Positions 11,545 to 24,525 of a stretch of DNA of 64,000 nt are shown here, piece after piece. The stretch's first letter is position 1, and every line of letters begins with the position of its first letter. Both the position numbers and the translations under genes were made by a program. The notes below the pieces were generated by a model, which saw only the letters and a program-made list of their open reading frames with translations, was not told the DNA's origin and did no database searches. The stretch lies in assembly GCA_027605045.1 (NCBI GenBank), contig JAQFWX010000015.1, positions 480,455 to 544,454 of the forward strand. The letters are read 5' to 3'. This DNA comes from Phallus indusiatus (lineage: Eukaryota > Basidiomycota > Agaricomycetes > Phallales > Phallaceae).

Positions 11545-12849
11545 ACTCTGCATTAACTTCCATAATCAAAATGTTAATATCGGATTCTAATTCATTTGAC
11601 CTGTTCATTCTGTTATCCAAGTCTTGGGATTCTCCTAGGCTGTTATGGAGTGATCTAGAGGTTTTTCGAAGATACTCAGTCTTTCGATGAAACTTTTTTA
11701 ACAAATAGTTCCTAGTTCACAGCCTTCGTCGCCAAGACAAGAAACGTTTAACAAGGTGGTATACACCGAATTGATACGAGTTGAGGTTATATCGTGGGAT
11801 TACTATAACGAACGAAATGTACGGTGTAAGGTCGGGAGACATCACATACCGGTGCTGGGGGTGGCCCCATACTAGAAACTTGAGGTGGCGTATAATAAAG
11901 CGCCAAAGAGAACAACATCATTCGTCACGGCATGCGTCGTCAGGCTGTCCACTGTTCACGACCGCAATCGCAAACGCAGCGCACCTTCCTTCACACCCCT
12001 TTTTTTACACCCATCACTCTCACTGAACCTCTAAGTGATACAGCCACTCAACGCGGTTTTCGGAATTACCCTAAAATTGGGCTTAGTTTATTGTTCCATA
12101 AGCGGAGAGCCCGGCGTTGTTTCCGAAAGCATGATTAGAAGACTGGAAGAAAAGGCATAAGAGCATGGAAACTTTGGGTAAAGACACCTCATACATGTAA
12201 TATCAGGAACTTAAAGCTTCAAATTTCAAAGCTCAAACAAAGCTCAAAGGAGAAGCGGAGTTTGAATCTCGTCCCATGAGCTTGCGGCTAGTGAGATTTT
12301 TCTTCAACAGGATTGGTGACGAAGTGAATCGTCCGAAATCGGTGGGTACCACATATTTCCACAAGTATAATGGCCTCGTTAGGTAATTTATAGGATTCTT
12401 CAGCTCCGTTCTTTGTTGTTTATTCAGACCCGCAGATCTCGACATCTCATCCAATTTTATAGATGACTAGATAATTTGGAATTTTGTTTTTTAGAGCTTA
12501 ACACGTCTCGACTGACTGTTTTTTTAATGATTTGGCGGTGGTATCAAAAGGGCGGACAGGATGAGTTTTAATCTTTTTTGCATTTCACGGAATCGTGCAA
12601 TACGGACCCGAGACGTTCACGCTTGCCGATAGATCATAGGAGATTTTGAAGGTCATCGATTTACATGTCATACATTTGTTCCATGGTAGCTTAATTAAAG
12701 ACATTATTGTCGTTACACGCAATAGATATCGAAGTAGATTCACAGGTAGTTGTTCTATGGCTTCCATACGACAATTTCGGATAGGACTCGGAGTCCTTCC
12801 GACCCGGACTCTTGCTAAGCGCATCCACCACTGTCTTCCCCTACATTTC
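11545..12849. other. Spacer, no gene recognised
   Basis: Promoter side of copy C and the 3' flank of copy D. Open frames here (for example 12233-12454 minus, 12585-12824 minus) show no motif. Nothing else seen. Confidence 0.4.
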
Positions 12850-14400
12850 TATCTTCCGGAGTCGCTAGTTCTGTAATGAAAGACAGACGTGCTTGTTGAA
12901 GTACGCTTCTTAGTTAAAGACTTGATAGTGACGATATGTTGACAGCCTGAACTGCAGCCGAATTGCGACAACGAAGATCCAATGTGAAATCAGCTACTAA
13001 GATGGCTTCCACACTAATCAAAGGTCAAAACTCATACGTGGATATATTAATAGAAAATTAGTCTCACGCGTTTTGAAACAAAATCAAAACTTGCACTATT
13101 AAGATCTCGGGACTAATGGGCGTCTGTGGCTGTTTTTCAGCAGTTTTTACAGGATGATGCAATGATGGTTTACCGGTATAGATGAACTGAGCTAAGGAGT
13201 GTTTAGTATGCATATACGTACATCGGACAGGATCGTTGGCACGATGGTTAGAAAGAGTGATGCAGCTTGAGAAATTACGTTAAGACGGTATCATTGCATT
13301 GACAGAAACCAAGTCTCAACTGACATAAAGCTAAAAACTCTCGTCGAATTTTTGGAAAATATTAAGTCTAGTAAGGCTTACTTTGTATAAAAAATAAAGT
13401 AACGAGACTGCTACTATGCAACCCAATTCCGCGCTTCAAGCCTTCAACTTATGCATGCACCATATTTTCCATGCACAACTCCCGAATATGACAAAGTTTG
13501 TGAAACAATTTATGATACCGATGATGAGAATAAGGTTGTGAAAGGTCGTTGTTTCAACTGAAGTATGTGTTATACAAATGATCCTCATTACTGTTAGCCT
13601 TGCTTATGAACAAACACGGAGCGTACCGCTGATAATAATAATAAGAAACGATATGATCATTAGATAAGATGCAGTTGTGGACTTACTCAGCAAGACATCC
13701 GGAGAACACTACCGCTTCTGTTGGAGGCTAAATATCCATCTGGTAACATGATATGTTGAATCCTTACGAAATATTCTCAGGACCAGTCCTGAAAGAAACC
13801 CACAAATCAACATAATTTTAGCTCTGCCACATACTGTTAGAAGACATGCTCGGACTACCAGCAAACCTGAAATGTAGTGAATTAGCCTGAACGGTATCCG
13901 CTTATTAAAGAAGACCTTGGACACCGATGTATGCCACGGCGGACATTGAGTTTGCAATATCAACAAACCTATCACAGGTCCTGCTACTAGAGTTAATTCA
14001 TTCATACCGCTCGATACTGCGCGGCATACTGTATGATTACCTTCCCGGCTTTATGATCAAGACTTTGATGAGAAACCGGTATCAACCTAATGAGCGATAT
14101 TCAACTTACTGCCTGAGGCCCTAAGCTCAGCCACGTGTAGAGTCCCTGGTAAAGCAATATCCCATATCTCGCAAAGACGTAAAGCAAAGCGGATAAACTA
14201 AATGACCTCCAGTTAAACAAATTGTTTTCCATTTCTTGTGGGAGCTTTGACAAAGTAGTATAGACAAGAAGTCCTGGAACTCATTATTCGCATCGCATGA
14301 CAAAAATTTGATCGTAAAGTCTACTTACCCAGGCAACTTGCGACCGCCAGGGCGTAAATGTATCTGACCGTGCGTAAACAGAGGATTGAAGTAGGGTGTC
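12850..14400 (-). pseudogene. DUF6533-like gene copy D, inactivated by stops
   Basis: Exon blocks in the same order as copy C: the start region at about 14325-14390 (YALAVASCLG); the DUF6533-type block at about 14115-14275 (LLVYTTLSKLPQEM, then ALLYVFARY); GLLVVRACLLTVCGRAK at about 13800-13870; a decayed block at about 13390-13510; and the C-terminal block at about 12860-13010 (DFTLDLRCRNS). The decayed block reads KIWCMHKLKA then a TGA. The C-terminal exon reads SSLSSL then a TAA, after which the family sequence continues in the same frame. Two in-frame stops inside conserved blocks make this a pseudogene. Confidence 0.75.
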
Positions 14401-17400
14401 GGTCAAATGGATACGTACTCCGTGCAGGCCACCTGAACGAACGAGTTAATGACAGATCTGTCAAAACTTGTGCTTGTGTTATTCATGTTGTCCTTGTTTT
14501 AGAGGAACATGCTAAAATTCGGAAAATGATGTCGGAATTTCAGACGAAATTGTTATCAGCGCAATGTGCCATAACCCTTGTTCTACCGGTATTGCCGCGC
14601 GCCTTGGTCAGGTGAGATGCTTTTGGAGTTCGCTCATAGCAGATATTGCTTCCCTACATAATTGTTTCAATCACGACGACGGTAGGTGCTCGCATTGTCT
14701 ATTCCCTCGTGAGCGCAGTAACGAGAGATGAATCAGGATTCGTAACAATAATCGCGTCTGAAAGGTGCGTGAAAAAGGGTGCAAAGATCGTGTCCAATAC
14801 GGCCATAATTTTGCTCATTGCAAATTCACCTCGCCTGAGTTGAGTAACACCGTGTGAAGATGGTGTAAGGGTTTAAGGGCTCGGTTATTCTAAGCCCTAA
14901 AACAAAACGAGGCCGAATTCTTTCTTTATAATGCGACGGACGCTTTGTTGCGAGCTCCCTTCGTAAATCATTTTTTCGAAAAAAAAACAAGCATAATTGA
15001 CGCCACGGGTTCCAAAGGGCTAATCCGAACCAGTGTGGCACAGCCAGAGTTGCAATCCTGTACGCTCCTGCGCGCACGTATCAGTACCTTGTGTAGTGAA
15101 ATGCGAGAGCGTGCTCCAATTAACCACATACCGGGAAGATTTTCTTGCCGAACACTTTGGAAAACCTTGAAGTTACAGAATTACGGAGATATAAATATAG
15201 ACAATCACTGGAACGATGTATAGCTACCCTTGCTTGATACCAACGTTTTGAGTTCACGTCGTGTTGCTTAAATCAGAAGCAATAACAAGATATCGTTTGT
15301 TGGAGAAGCGAATGGCTGGGCTGCAAAATTGAACCAATCTTACGTAAAATCTCCTCGGCCTCGGCAAGAATGTAATTTCAAGCGGCGTTCTAAATATCTT
15401 ATATATAGTTGCTCAAATTCTCGGCAATTTTTTTCCTTCTCTTCAAGAGGACTTGCCACGCTGAACGATGAAAAACTTTGACCCTACCATCGTATCAGTG
15501 CCAATTGACTTGGGTTTCTACTCAAGCTCACTTGTTAGCCTCAAGAATAATGGTTGCTTTTCCCATGCCTAGGAAGTGTCGTGCTCGACAACGTTTGAGG
15601 ACATGGCATGTCGACTTGCGTATGGGACAATCCCCCGAGTTTCTTCTTGGATATTGGGTTAAATTAGTAGGCAAAGGTTTTGATATCTTATTAACTGGGT
15701 AGGTTTTCACTCTATCTTTGGTATATCTATGATTCTTGCAACCAAACCTGATTTAATGAGCCTGACTCTGTCATTACTGTCAGAGTCTGACGACATTTTC
15801 TTTTCCTGAGACTTACCTCTTGATAATGATCTCATCTCATTCAATCACTAACAGGTTTTTTTTAGTTGTATTTGGGCTGCGTTGTAATATATTCCACGAT
15901 GCGGATTTATTGTCCTTGTCACTAGTAGTATCGAAGTTATAACAATAACAACATTTTTCCTCTACGTAGCCACGGTTCACGTAACGGTTTGTTGCTTGAT
16001 ATGGATTATGCCTGGATAGTATTTCATCGTACTAGCAGAGACTGTTCCTTTCGCATCATAGTCAGCACTCGACTGAATTTGAATTCTAGCGACAGACGTA
16101 TCCTACGTCCGGCTTTGACACATTTTGTGAGCGACACTGCTGACATGGACTCTATAGTTCAAACATTATCGACGTTATCATGCTCGTTAACCTCAACATC
16201 ATACTCGAGCTAGTATTCAACATCCTGGCGTCCTCGTCGACAGTGCTTTCGAATATTCTTTCGCGCCCACTGTCCCCATCAAGAAGCGCGTCTTAACAAC
16301 GGTCACTGCCAGATCCCCTACGACCCAGTTATCTCGCAATCTGTCACCATCATGAAGAGTGAGTCTAGGAAGACAAGACAGGACACAAAAGAACGTATAA
16401 GGCTGCCTCCTCTGATCAGAAATACTTTCTCATTGAACTCTGTTGATGATAGCAACAGGAATGTCTCTGTCTCAAATTAGGACGCTTCTTTTTCTTTCCT
16501 ATCCATTCTGCAAACTTGCAAAAAAAGTCATCCACAATATGAGACTTTACCAGGGTATGTACGCAATGTTATTGCGCGGTATCCGGTCAGGTGAACCAAG
16601 GACTGTCCGTCACGGACACGACGAAAGCCATCTAAATATATCGCGAAGACATGTATGAAAATGGAGGTATGTTTTCGTAAATTTACCCTTCGTGAATATC
16701 AATCGCATTGCAACCTTGCCCCTTCGGAGAAATTTAAGCGAAGGTTCTATCCAGCCGTCCGTGAAGAGAGTTTATCCATGTGGGACATTGCGAACGAGGG
16801 TACCTAAAGCGCACTAGCCCGAACGAAATCGGGACAAACGGCTTTGTTGGTAGAGCTCAAGAATTCTCATTTCGTCGCTTGCAGATATTCTACATTCATA
16901 TAACCTTTCCTGTCAAAAAATTCTTCCAACTTGCCAACTTAACCTATTGATCTTCCGGAAGTTGCCAACATTCTTTCGACGGGTCACGGCTGCAGGTCTG
17001 TCACTAATCCCCGAAGCTGACTTGCTTTTTTTTCGCATGGACCGGGTAATATACCCCTTTTCGCAATGTTTTTAGAGGTAATTATTCTTGATGTACGACT
17101 GGACAGGGACTTCACGAAGAGTTCAAGCTGCAGCATACTTTCTCGAGGAGCGAGACTATAAACTCCGATCGTTTATTGTAAGGAAACAGACTACTGAACC
17201 ACCATGGGATGACATCGGAATTTCAATCAGCAACATCTTGGGATACCCTGGCTTAACCCCAGACCAGCTTTGGCATTCGCATGAGTTTGTGTTGATCACG
17301 GAAGACCGGGCTAAAATCTATTCATGTCGCTCAGGCTGTCGATTCATGTTTGTTTGATTTTCCAAGCTTCTTTCGCGTGATTTTGGGCTTGATACCTGGA

Positions 17401-19641
17401 TCAGTGAGGTCGAAAACGCAGTTTCAGCTTGATCGTAAAGCCTGCAAACTATATTTGACTTCCCAGTGATATGACTTCCATCGTCCGTCTTCGTCGGTTC
17501 CGAAATCAATCCTAGTCCGAGTCATCAATTCTGCTACCATTAATCGGTGAGAATATCTTCTGATCTATCCTTTGTTGTATGTGCTGAGTCGTTAGACGTT
17601 GTAGTCAATTGACGCTTTGCTTCAAATAATTTTCACTATGCGTGTAGCTTTCTACAGTCCCAACGACTCGATACGAATTTATGAAAGGGGATTATGTTGC
17701 GGGCTCAAGGCCACCTTTGGTTCGGCGGAACATCATACAGGGTTTGGCGAAAGGACTAATCAGTGATCCGCTGAATCAGGGTGATGTGACAATGGGGTAG
17801 AAAGATGAGTTCCCCATATTTGGCGTGGATCAGAGTCCCATTAAGTCAACTTGTCAATGGGTATTGAGATAATCCGTCCTATTTTTGTATATACATATTG
17901 CACAAGAACGGCTTTTGCAAATATTTATTCCTTTTTCACAGATTCCGGAAGGACGTTTGAATTGCCTAGTATGCCTTCTTTTCATTTCAGAGCGTTAAAA
18001 GATTCCGAGTCATGTGCATGCGGGTCCGAAGGCACCTTGTCACCATGATGCAACGGGGCAATGTTAAAGCGCTAGTTTCTCAATTCTAGGAAAGAGATAA
18101 CGAATGAGAAAGAAGATACTCAAAAGCAAGCGTGCAATGAAGGATTGAAATATTTTCCTCAAAGCGAATCCATGTGAGGGGAATTGTGGATAACGTCCGT
18201 ATTCTTCGTCCTCCTGTCTGCTAACTTGAATGATGTGCAGTTTACGACGTCGTGTTTCAACGTTAATTGAATAGCTAAATATGATTTGTTGTTAATAAAT
18301 GGATGATGTATATAGAACTTCGTGATTATGACTTCATGATATTCGGCTCCGGCCGACGACATTGACTCAAGCACCCTCTTTCCCAAATAATTTGATAAAC
18401 GAAGGCCTAGTGATTATGTATAAATACTGCGGCCGTAACGACGTATACTCAGCATTACAGTCTGAGCTCTCATGGCTAGTCCTATACGAGAAATGACTTG
18501 CTAATACTTTTTTCCGTATGGATACCCTCGACGTAGGCCAACCCATCTACGCCATGGAGGTTTCTTGAACCCCATGATTTTGCGAAGATGGTGCCGTTGG
18601 TCCTCAAGTATGCAATTCCAATAATTATCAGTGAGTTCCGAACCTTTTCATAAGCATCTTTATCCATGATCGTGAACAACATAATTCATATTACAAGTCC
18701 AATTCTGTCATTATCCCTATTGGCAGATTATGACGACTCTACTAGAGCCGATATCATCTGAGATAATTTAAATTTGTTAACACAGTGCACTTTTTAAACC
18801 ACTTGGCTAATTTGTGTCTATTTCTGTAGAGCTATGGGCAAGGTTGGACCATACACAACCGTTAACATGCACACCTTCAGCTATCCGTTCAAACACTCTC
18901 AAATTATCCATGATATATGTTTGTTTCTTTGAGGCTCTAATTCGGTGCGCAAGCTTGATTTTGTCAACTTGCCAGTTACTAGGTTTTCGTTCTCACATTT
19001 CGACAGACACCGTTCAACTGCCATCACTCGGGCGAAGGACGATCATGGACGAACATATGGGGTTTGCACGCAGCACGCGAGACTAATAGTGAAAGTGATT
19101 GAGAGAGAGGCTTCAGAATTCACATGGACCCCGTGTCCTAAATCTTAGTCCTCGTTCCATTCCGAGGTTGGTTCCTGTTCTCACGCCGCATATACATATG
19201 TTAATTCATAAATACGTTGACATTTCGAACTTGATTCCTGAATTCGAAGGACGATATGCCGGCAGCGTCACCTATGTAGGAATTCACAATTGATATTACT
19301 CATATTATAGAAAACGATCTTTATAATTTTCAGGCGTGAAATCCGCAAAAATTCGGAATAATAACAAAATAATTTATTCATCATTCGTAGAACAATAATT
19401 ATTCGACAACAATCACGCGGATTCACGATTCCCTCTTTCATCCGACCCCTGGCGCGAGCGGGTTGTCTCTACTCTCGATATGACTGATGCGATGCTTCTG
19501 AACCCGATTAGGTTTCTTTTGTCCTACGGCAACTGCCCGCTTCATCACGTGAAAGTGACCCCACAAAAAACATAAAAATGCCGGCGACAAAGCGAATATC
19601 CGAGACAGATCACAATCCTCTCATTGTCATACTAGTCTTTG
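14401..19641. other. Gene-poor stretch of about 5 kb
   Basis: I searched both strands for conserved motifs, chained exons, terminal repeats and tRNA-like folds and recognised nothing. The longest open frames (14945-15223 plus, 17088-17357 plus, 18814-19086 plus) are 90-92 residues, with no family resemblance and no neighbouring exons in phase. It may be old transposon-derived DNA too decayed to identify by eye. Confidence 0.4.
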
Positions 19642-20784
19642 CTAGTCGTCGTTATCTTCCAGCAAACCCGTGTCCCTCAAACCCGGAAGCGACCTGTCTG
19701 GCGTTCCAGGATGAAAGAAAGGTGGTAAAGGATATGAGTCTCCGTAAGATGCGGCACCTGTCATCGCGCTGAGAGGTGATGTCGATTCTGGAAAAGCTTG
19801 GAGTACGAGTTGCTCCTTGCCTTCATCAGAAGCAGAGGCGGTGGGAGACCGGGATGGGAAATTTCCGGTCATTTGCGACCACGGCTGCATCTTTGGTTTT
19901 CTTCCAAGTTTTCTGGAAGACGGAAAACGGCTTGGACTTGAGCCTCTCCTCTCGCTTCTCGCTGAGGGGGTGACATTGGGGGGTACCTCATCGGTGCAAA
20001 TCCACCACGCGCCCTTGGAACGCCAATCCATAAAGTACATTTTAGTTGAAAAGAATTGTCTACTTACCGGATCACCATCCTTTATAGGCCTTTTAATCTG
20101 TTGAAAGTTCGGAAGCCGTGATAATGCATGCCGAACACTGTTCTACAGATTCAAAGAAGTTCATTGTTGATCCAGTCAGTATGACTGACGACGAATTTTA
20201 TTACTTTTTCATTCTCACCTGCCAACCCTTATTTTTGGGATCCGCAAACCATGCGAATCGTCTGACGATTGCGATTTCTATCTCTCGCAACGTTAGTCGT
20301 TTTTCGGGGGATCCATATATTGCGCTTTCAATGATAAAACGCAAGCCGTGAGGGGGGCGTCCCCCCTTCCGGTTACGCTCACCATCTTGAAGGTCGGCAA
20401 GATTTCCACCAGCTCCGGGAGCAGGGCCGTTTGCTGCGTTTATTTTTGTATTGTATACTCAATAAATCATTCATAATAAAATTGAGAGAACGCACGATGA
20501 GCAGCTTCCCAGGCGTCAAACATGAGCTGGTGGTGTCTTAATGGATAATAATCCCTCGAGTTTTTGGTACCCGCGGGCTTGAATAAAGAGAGGTTGAATG
20601 GTGTGCCTTCGTCGGAGACATTGCCGTCAACATCGTCTTCATCAGAGTCGGATATATGCTCCTGATATGCATGAGCTTCTGATTCGGTGAAATGAGAGAA
20701 CTCTAATTCATTGTGCGAGGTTCTGGAAGTGGATGGTCCGGGTTCTTGGCTGACATTGACGATACCACTGACACGGCGGGACAT
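19642..20784 (-). CDS. Forkhead-box transcription factor
   Basis: Assembled from four exons: 20496-20784, 20219-20433, 20068-20142 and 19642-20013. All joins keep frame, giving about 316 residues. An acidic, Ser-rich N-terminus leads into a forkhead DNA-binding domain at about residues 120-200. It reads RPPHGLRFIIESAI, then SPEKRLTLREI, then NKGWQNSVRHALSRLPNF, then RPI and GAWW. This corresponds to the family pattern KPPYSY..LI..AI, RLTL.EI, GWQNSIRHNLS, and PGKGS.W at the end. The tail is Ser/Pro-rich. Intron 3 (20014-20067, 54 nt) has a perfect GTAAGT donor and a CTAAA branch-like site, but is also open in frame, so an isoform about 18 residues longer is possible. Forkhead proteins bind DNA in the nucleus; the targets here are unknown. 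The start at 20784 (MSRRVSG) is a choice; in-frame ATGs also lie at 20814 and 20838. Confidence 0.8.
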
Positions 20785-22616
20785 GTTGATTCTCGAGAGG
20801 TGCAGGTCTAACATTCCAATAGTGATGAAGTAGAACATAGGTAAACAAGAAAGATGGTGTCACATACGTCTGTTGAAGGTAAAAAAAATGTGGTGAATAG
20901 GTACAAATAAAAGATGTACTGAAAGGATACGAGGGGAAGCGAACAGGAAAGCGCAGAAAGATGGGGTTGAGTGAAAAGCCTCGAGAGTCAGTATTTAAAC
21001 CATGAAATGTATTTGAGTGCATTTAAAACGAGGTTAAATAGGCAAGATGATGGGCGTTCTTTCCATCCCATCGAACGAAAAATGCCAGAAAAAATACAGA
21101 AGATAAATGACGAGAAATGACGAAGATCGATTTGGTTAGATGATACATGAATAAAAAAAACAAATGAAATATTAATTAAAACTCTGGTTTTTGAACGAAA
21201 AAGAAAAGCAGTCGGAGAAACAATTTATGGAAAGTATTCTTGGCCGCTCGCGGTCGGTGGACAGTATTGTCCCCGAGAATGGTGGACCAACAAAGGCTTT
21301 CGATGGACACCTGATTTATTTACATCATAAAATGGACAGAGATTATAATCAAAGAGTTATCGGTGATATATGTTAATTATTGTATGACGAGTAAGGTATG
21401 TATATTCTGCTGGAGGATAGCGGGAAAATGGCACTTGAGCCAAACCTCGATCCCAAAGCGGCAAGGGTTTAGATCCCACAAACGGATGACGAAAATATGT
21501 TCTCCGGAAGATTTTTGTCCAAGATGATTATGATTATTTTTTAAATTTAAATATATCCAGACAATCAAGCTCATGCTGCAGACTATAGTTTCAAATAATG
21601 AAATGCAATACCTTCAACTCTTCCTTCACGTCAATTATAAGCATGTTATTCATCTCACACGTTTGAATGCGGTGCATCCTTTCAACGGTAGCTTGCCGGT
21701 TATTACAGAATTAAAGTCACGTGAGCTGTTTCCTTGTTATTGAACTGTATTGTAAAGGCTCACTCTCGCGTCTTTTCGCTCAGAAGTAAGAACTCATCAG
21801 CACGCTCAAAAGGTACTCCGTTTAACCTTAAAGAGTGTATCGATCAGAATATTTACCCACAGACGTTGTTCTGAACTAGGTACCTGAGTTTCGGCAAATT
21901 CAACTTTATCGTGGCCACATGTCTGGCGTTCACTACAAATGATTGCATCGATTGCAGATCCCATGGATATCGATAGATAGGACATAAAGAGCCGACCATG
22001 ACAATCGAAGTTCCCTGAAATTCGGAGTTGAGGATACCACTGCGATTTCTAACTGGAGGAGGCACCCTTCAAGTTTCCACGATCATCGTTGATGGGTCAA
22101 GATCAGCAACCTCTAGAAAATGTTTTTCACATATTTAGAGAGATCATTGTTCTTTTGAAATATCAGCTTTGATCTGCGCCAGATTGTGGCGTGGGTTCTT
22201 CCGGTCAGGACTTGTGAGGCAGTGTCTTCTTTGAATGCATTATGCACTAATTTGATAACGGTACCTGGTTTATAGTCCGCGCCCATTTTAACATATCGCA
22301 CAATGACGTTTAAACGTACCGCGACTATTAGCAGTCTCTTCGTCTTGCTGACGTTTGTATGTTTGTTTCTTCAAATATACCCAAAAACTGCTATTCAAAA
22401 TCATCATAGCTCATGGCGCCGAAAGAATTGTGCTTTGAACTTGCGCTGAAACTTTGATCTATCAAAACAATGCTCTCATCATTCACATCATTTTCGTCAG
22501 AAAAGGGGTTGATTATTTCATCAAACCAGCTGCCAAGTTCTTTACAATACGGAATGGCTTGTAATCATAAAAAATGTTACATATATTCATGGTGCGAAGA
22601 AGGTTTTGTCGTTTAA
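20785..22616. other. Spacer upstream of the forkhead gene, no gene recognised
   Basis: The first few hundred bases are the likely promoter and 5' leader of the forkhead gene. Minus-strand frames at 21853-22065 (70 residues) and 22113-22301 (62 residues) are adjacent, but I recognise neither and cannot join them by convincing splice sites. Confidence 0.4.
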
Positions 22617-23447
22617 CTAGTTCAGAGCACCTGGGAAAATGAGCCTACAAACACGTCAGGTCTGTATATTGAAAAAAGAAGCACCAGATAAACATACGTC
22701 AAATCAAATGAGAAGTCGACATTTTCTTGACTGCATTCTGCGGCGTTCTGAGGTGGGGTAGCGAAACATGTGTTCATGGTAGGAAGCAATCCACTCTGAT
22801 AAATCATTCAGCAACGCGAGAGGCTCTTTAAGCTGTAGATTTTGAACCGACATACCAACCAGGAGAAACACACGTTAACGGGTTGAGATAAGCCATGGAA
22901 GAAGCGAGTGGAGCACTGTCCAATTTCGAAAAGGGTTATGGTGTTTGGCGGAGCGAGGAATGTCTGCCCTATTAACAACATGAAAAAAAAAAAATAGTGA
23001 GTGCGAGCGATATGCATAAAAAACGTTGGCGATACCATCCAGACTGTTGACGACACTAATCAGATCTGTGCAGTTGGGAACATTACTGGTGCTACCAAAA
23101 ACATGGCAACTTTGAAGACCTGTCATAAAATCTAATTAGTACATGATAGCTCCCTGTATGAATGAATCATCCTTACAAGTTTGAGTGCAAATTTCCGGAT
23201 TCTGACGAGCAGTGTGTCCTAAAGAGAGAGCTCTGAGGTCAAAAAAGGTGGAATCGCCGTTGGCACACGAATACGTGGTGGCTGCCAAGCTTCTACCATC
23301 TGCAGTCGCGAAATCTTGTTTGTTAACGACCAGAAGAGATTCAGAAGGACAGTCTCGCAAGGTTGTAGCATGGCTTTCGGATGGCAATGCTAGGCCATTA
23401 GCCACGAAGAAACCGAGAGAGAAAAGTGCCAGACCAATATAATGCAT
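22617..23447 (-). CDS. Secreted cysteine-containing protein, tandem paralogue 1
   Basis: Five exons: 23177-23447, 23036-23119, 22856-22968, 22698-22795 and 22617-22644. They join in frame to 197 residues and end in LIFPGAL plus one residue. The first 20 or so residues form a hydrophobic signal peptide (MHYIGLALFSLGFFVANGLA), so the protein is predicted to be secreted. The mature part has paired-looking cysteines (ICTQTC, LQSCHVFG, NCTDLI, GQCSTRFF, NVCFSW, NTCFATPP, AECSQ). A paralogue with the same exon sizes for the last three exons (113, 98 and 28 nt) lies about 1.1 kb upstream at 24526-25322. I do not recognise the family. Secretion, small size and tandem duplication fit a surface, effector-like or defence role, but nothing in the sequence fixes that. 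Confidence 0.85.
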
Positions 23448-24525
23448 TTGGATAAGAGTGCGAAGAATGAATTAACTTAGAGCTAAAGCGAATCTTCTTA
23501 TACTTTTCGTTCCGTGCATGTTTCTGGCTCAAAAAAACGTGCGCGTGTTGTATGTCGGAGACTCAGAACTGAGACTTTGATGTCATTGGCTCCACGACAA
23601 AAGGGTCCGTAACATGTGACAGTTTTATTTCAATTCGGCATCTCGGAATTCTCGTTCCTGAAGCTTGTTTTCTTGTGCTCCTGGTCATTGTTGGCTCGTT
23701 GGAGCTTCTGTGTGAGACACGATACAACGGATTTACTTGATTGACTCTAGTCTAACATCGAATGTTCCAGATGCATTTCAAACGCGAGTGCCCACAAGCA
23801 ATTCTGGCTTGACATTTTTTCACTGATTTCAAATTTGGCAAGAGAACATTTCGCCGCTCTCGTCAACGCATTGAAACTTTCACAAGAATTACCAGCAACA
23901 CGAGCCCTTTGATTCTGATTCCAATAAATTTGACATATACTGTCTTAATTGATAGGGGTTCAAATTTTGAGCCCGAGATGATATTGATTCAACTTGAAGT
24001 TGGATATATCTGTGGGACACCTGATTGAATTTAGGCGTGTACGTATGTAGCGTGCGAGCAAAAAGCTTTTCAGTAAAGTTTGATTTTAATCTGTCAAATT
24101 CTCCCTTAATCAGAAGCTCTTTTTATCAAAATGGGGGGATCTGTTTCCCCGTTGCCTCGCGGACTTCAAACAAAAAAAAACGTACACAGCGGATCGACTT
24201 GGCGTAGGATCATCGTGATTAGAATTATACAAGTATTGTAAGTGTTCACTTTCGCTTATTCCTTTTCCCCCACAGCACGCTTAGTACCTGTTAAATCCTA
24301 TTGTGACACCACATTGGCTCATGCCGTCGACGCTTGCAAAGTTGCACAAATGGATCTGCCCGATCGTCCTTCAAAAAGGCTTTACAACAAGCCGAAAGGA
24401 CCTCAGTGCGTTTCATTGGCTCACAGAAACAGTTTAGAGGTAACATACATAAGGTATGTAATTCGGAAAACAAAAACTTGAAGACGTTCATCACCGACTT
24501 CAACTTTCCATGGGCTCGGACTCGA
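23448..24525. other. Spacer between the two secreted-protein paralogues
   Basis: Promoter region of the gene ending at 22617 plus the 3' flank of the next paralogue. No further gene or repeat recognised. Confidence 0.5.

Noticed and set aside
11267..11704. A 145-codon minus-strand frame at the 5' end of DUF6533-like copy C
   Set aside because: The family-matching frame is a different one, starting at 11544 and spliced at 11444; this longer frame runs through the intron.
12240..12300. A tRNA-like GTTTGAATCTC segment
   Set aside because: No matching acceptor, D or anticodon stems could be drawn around it.
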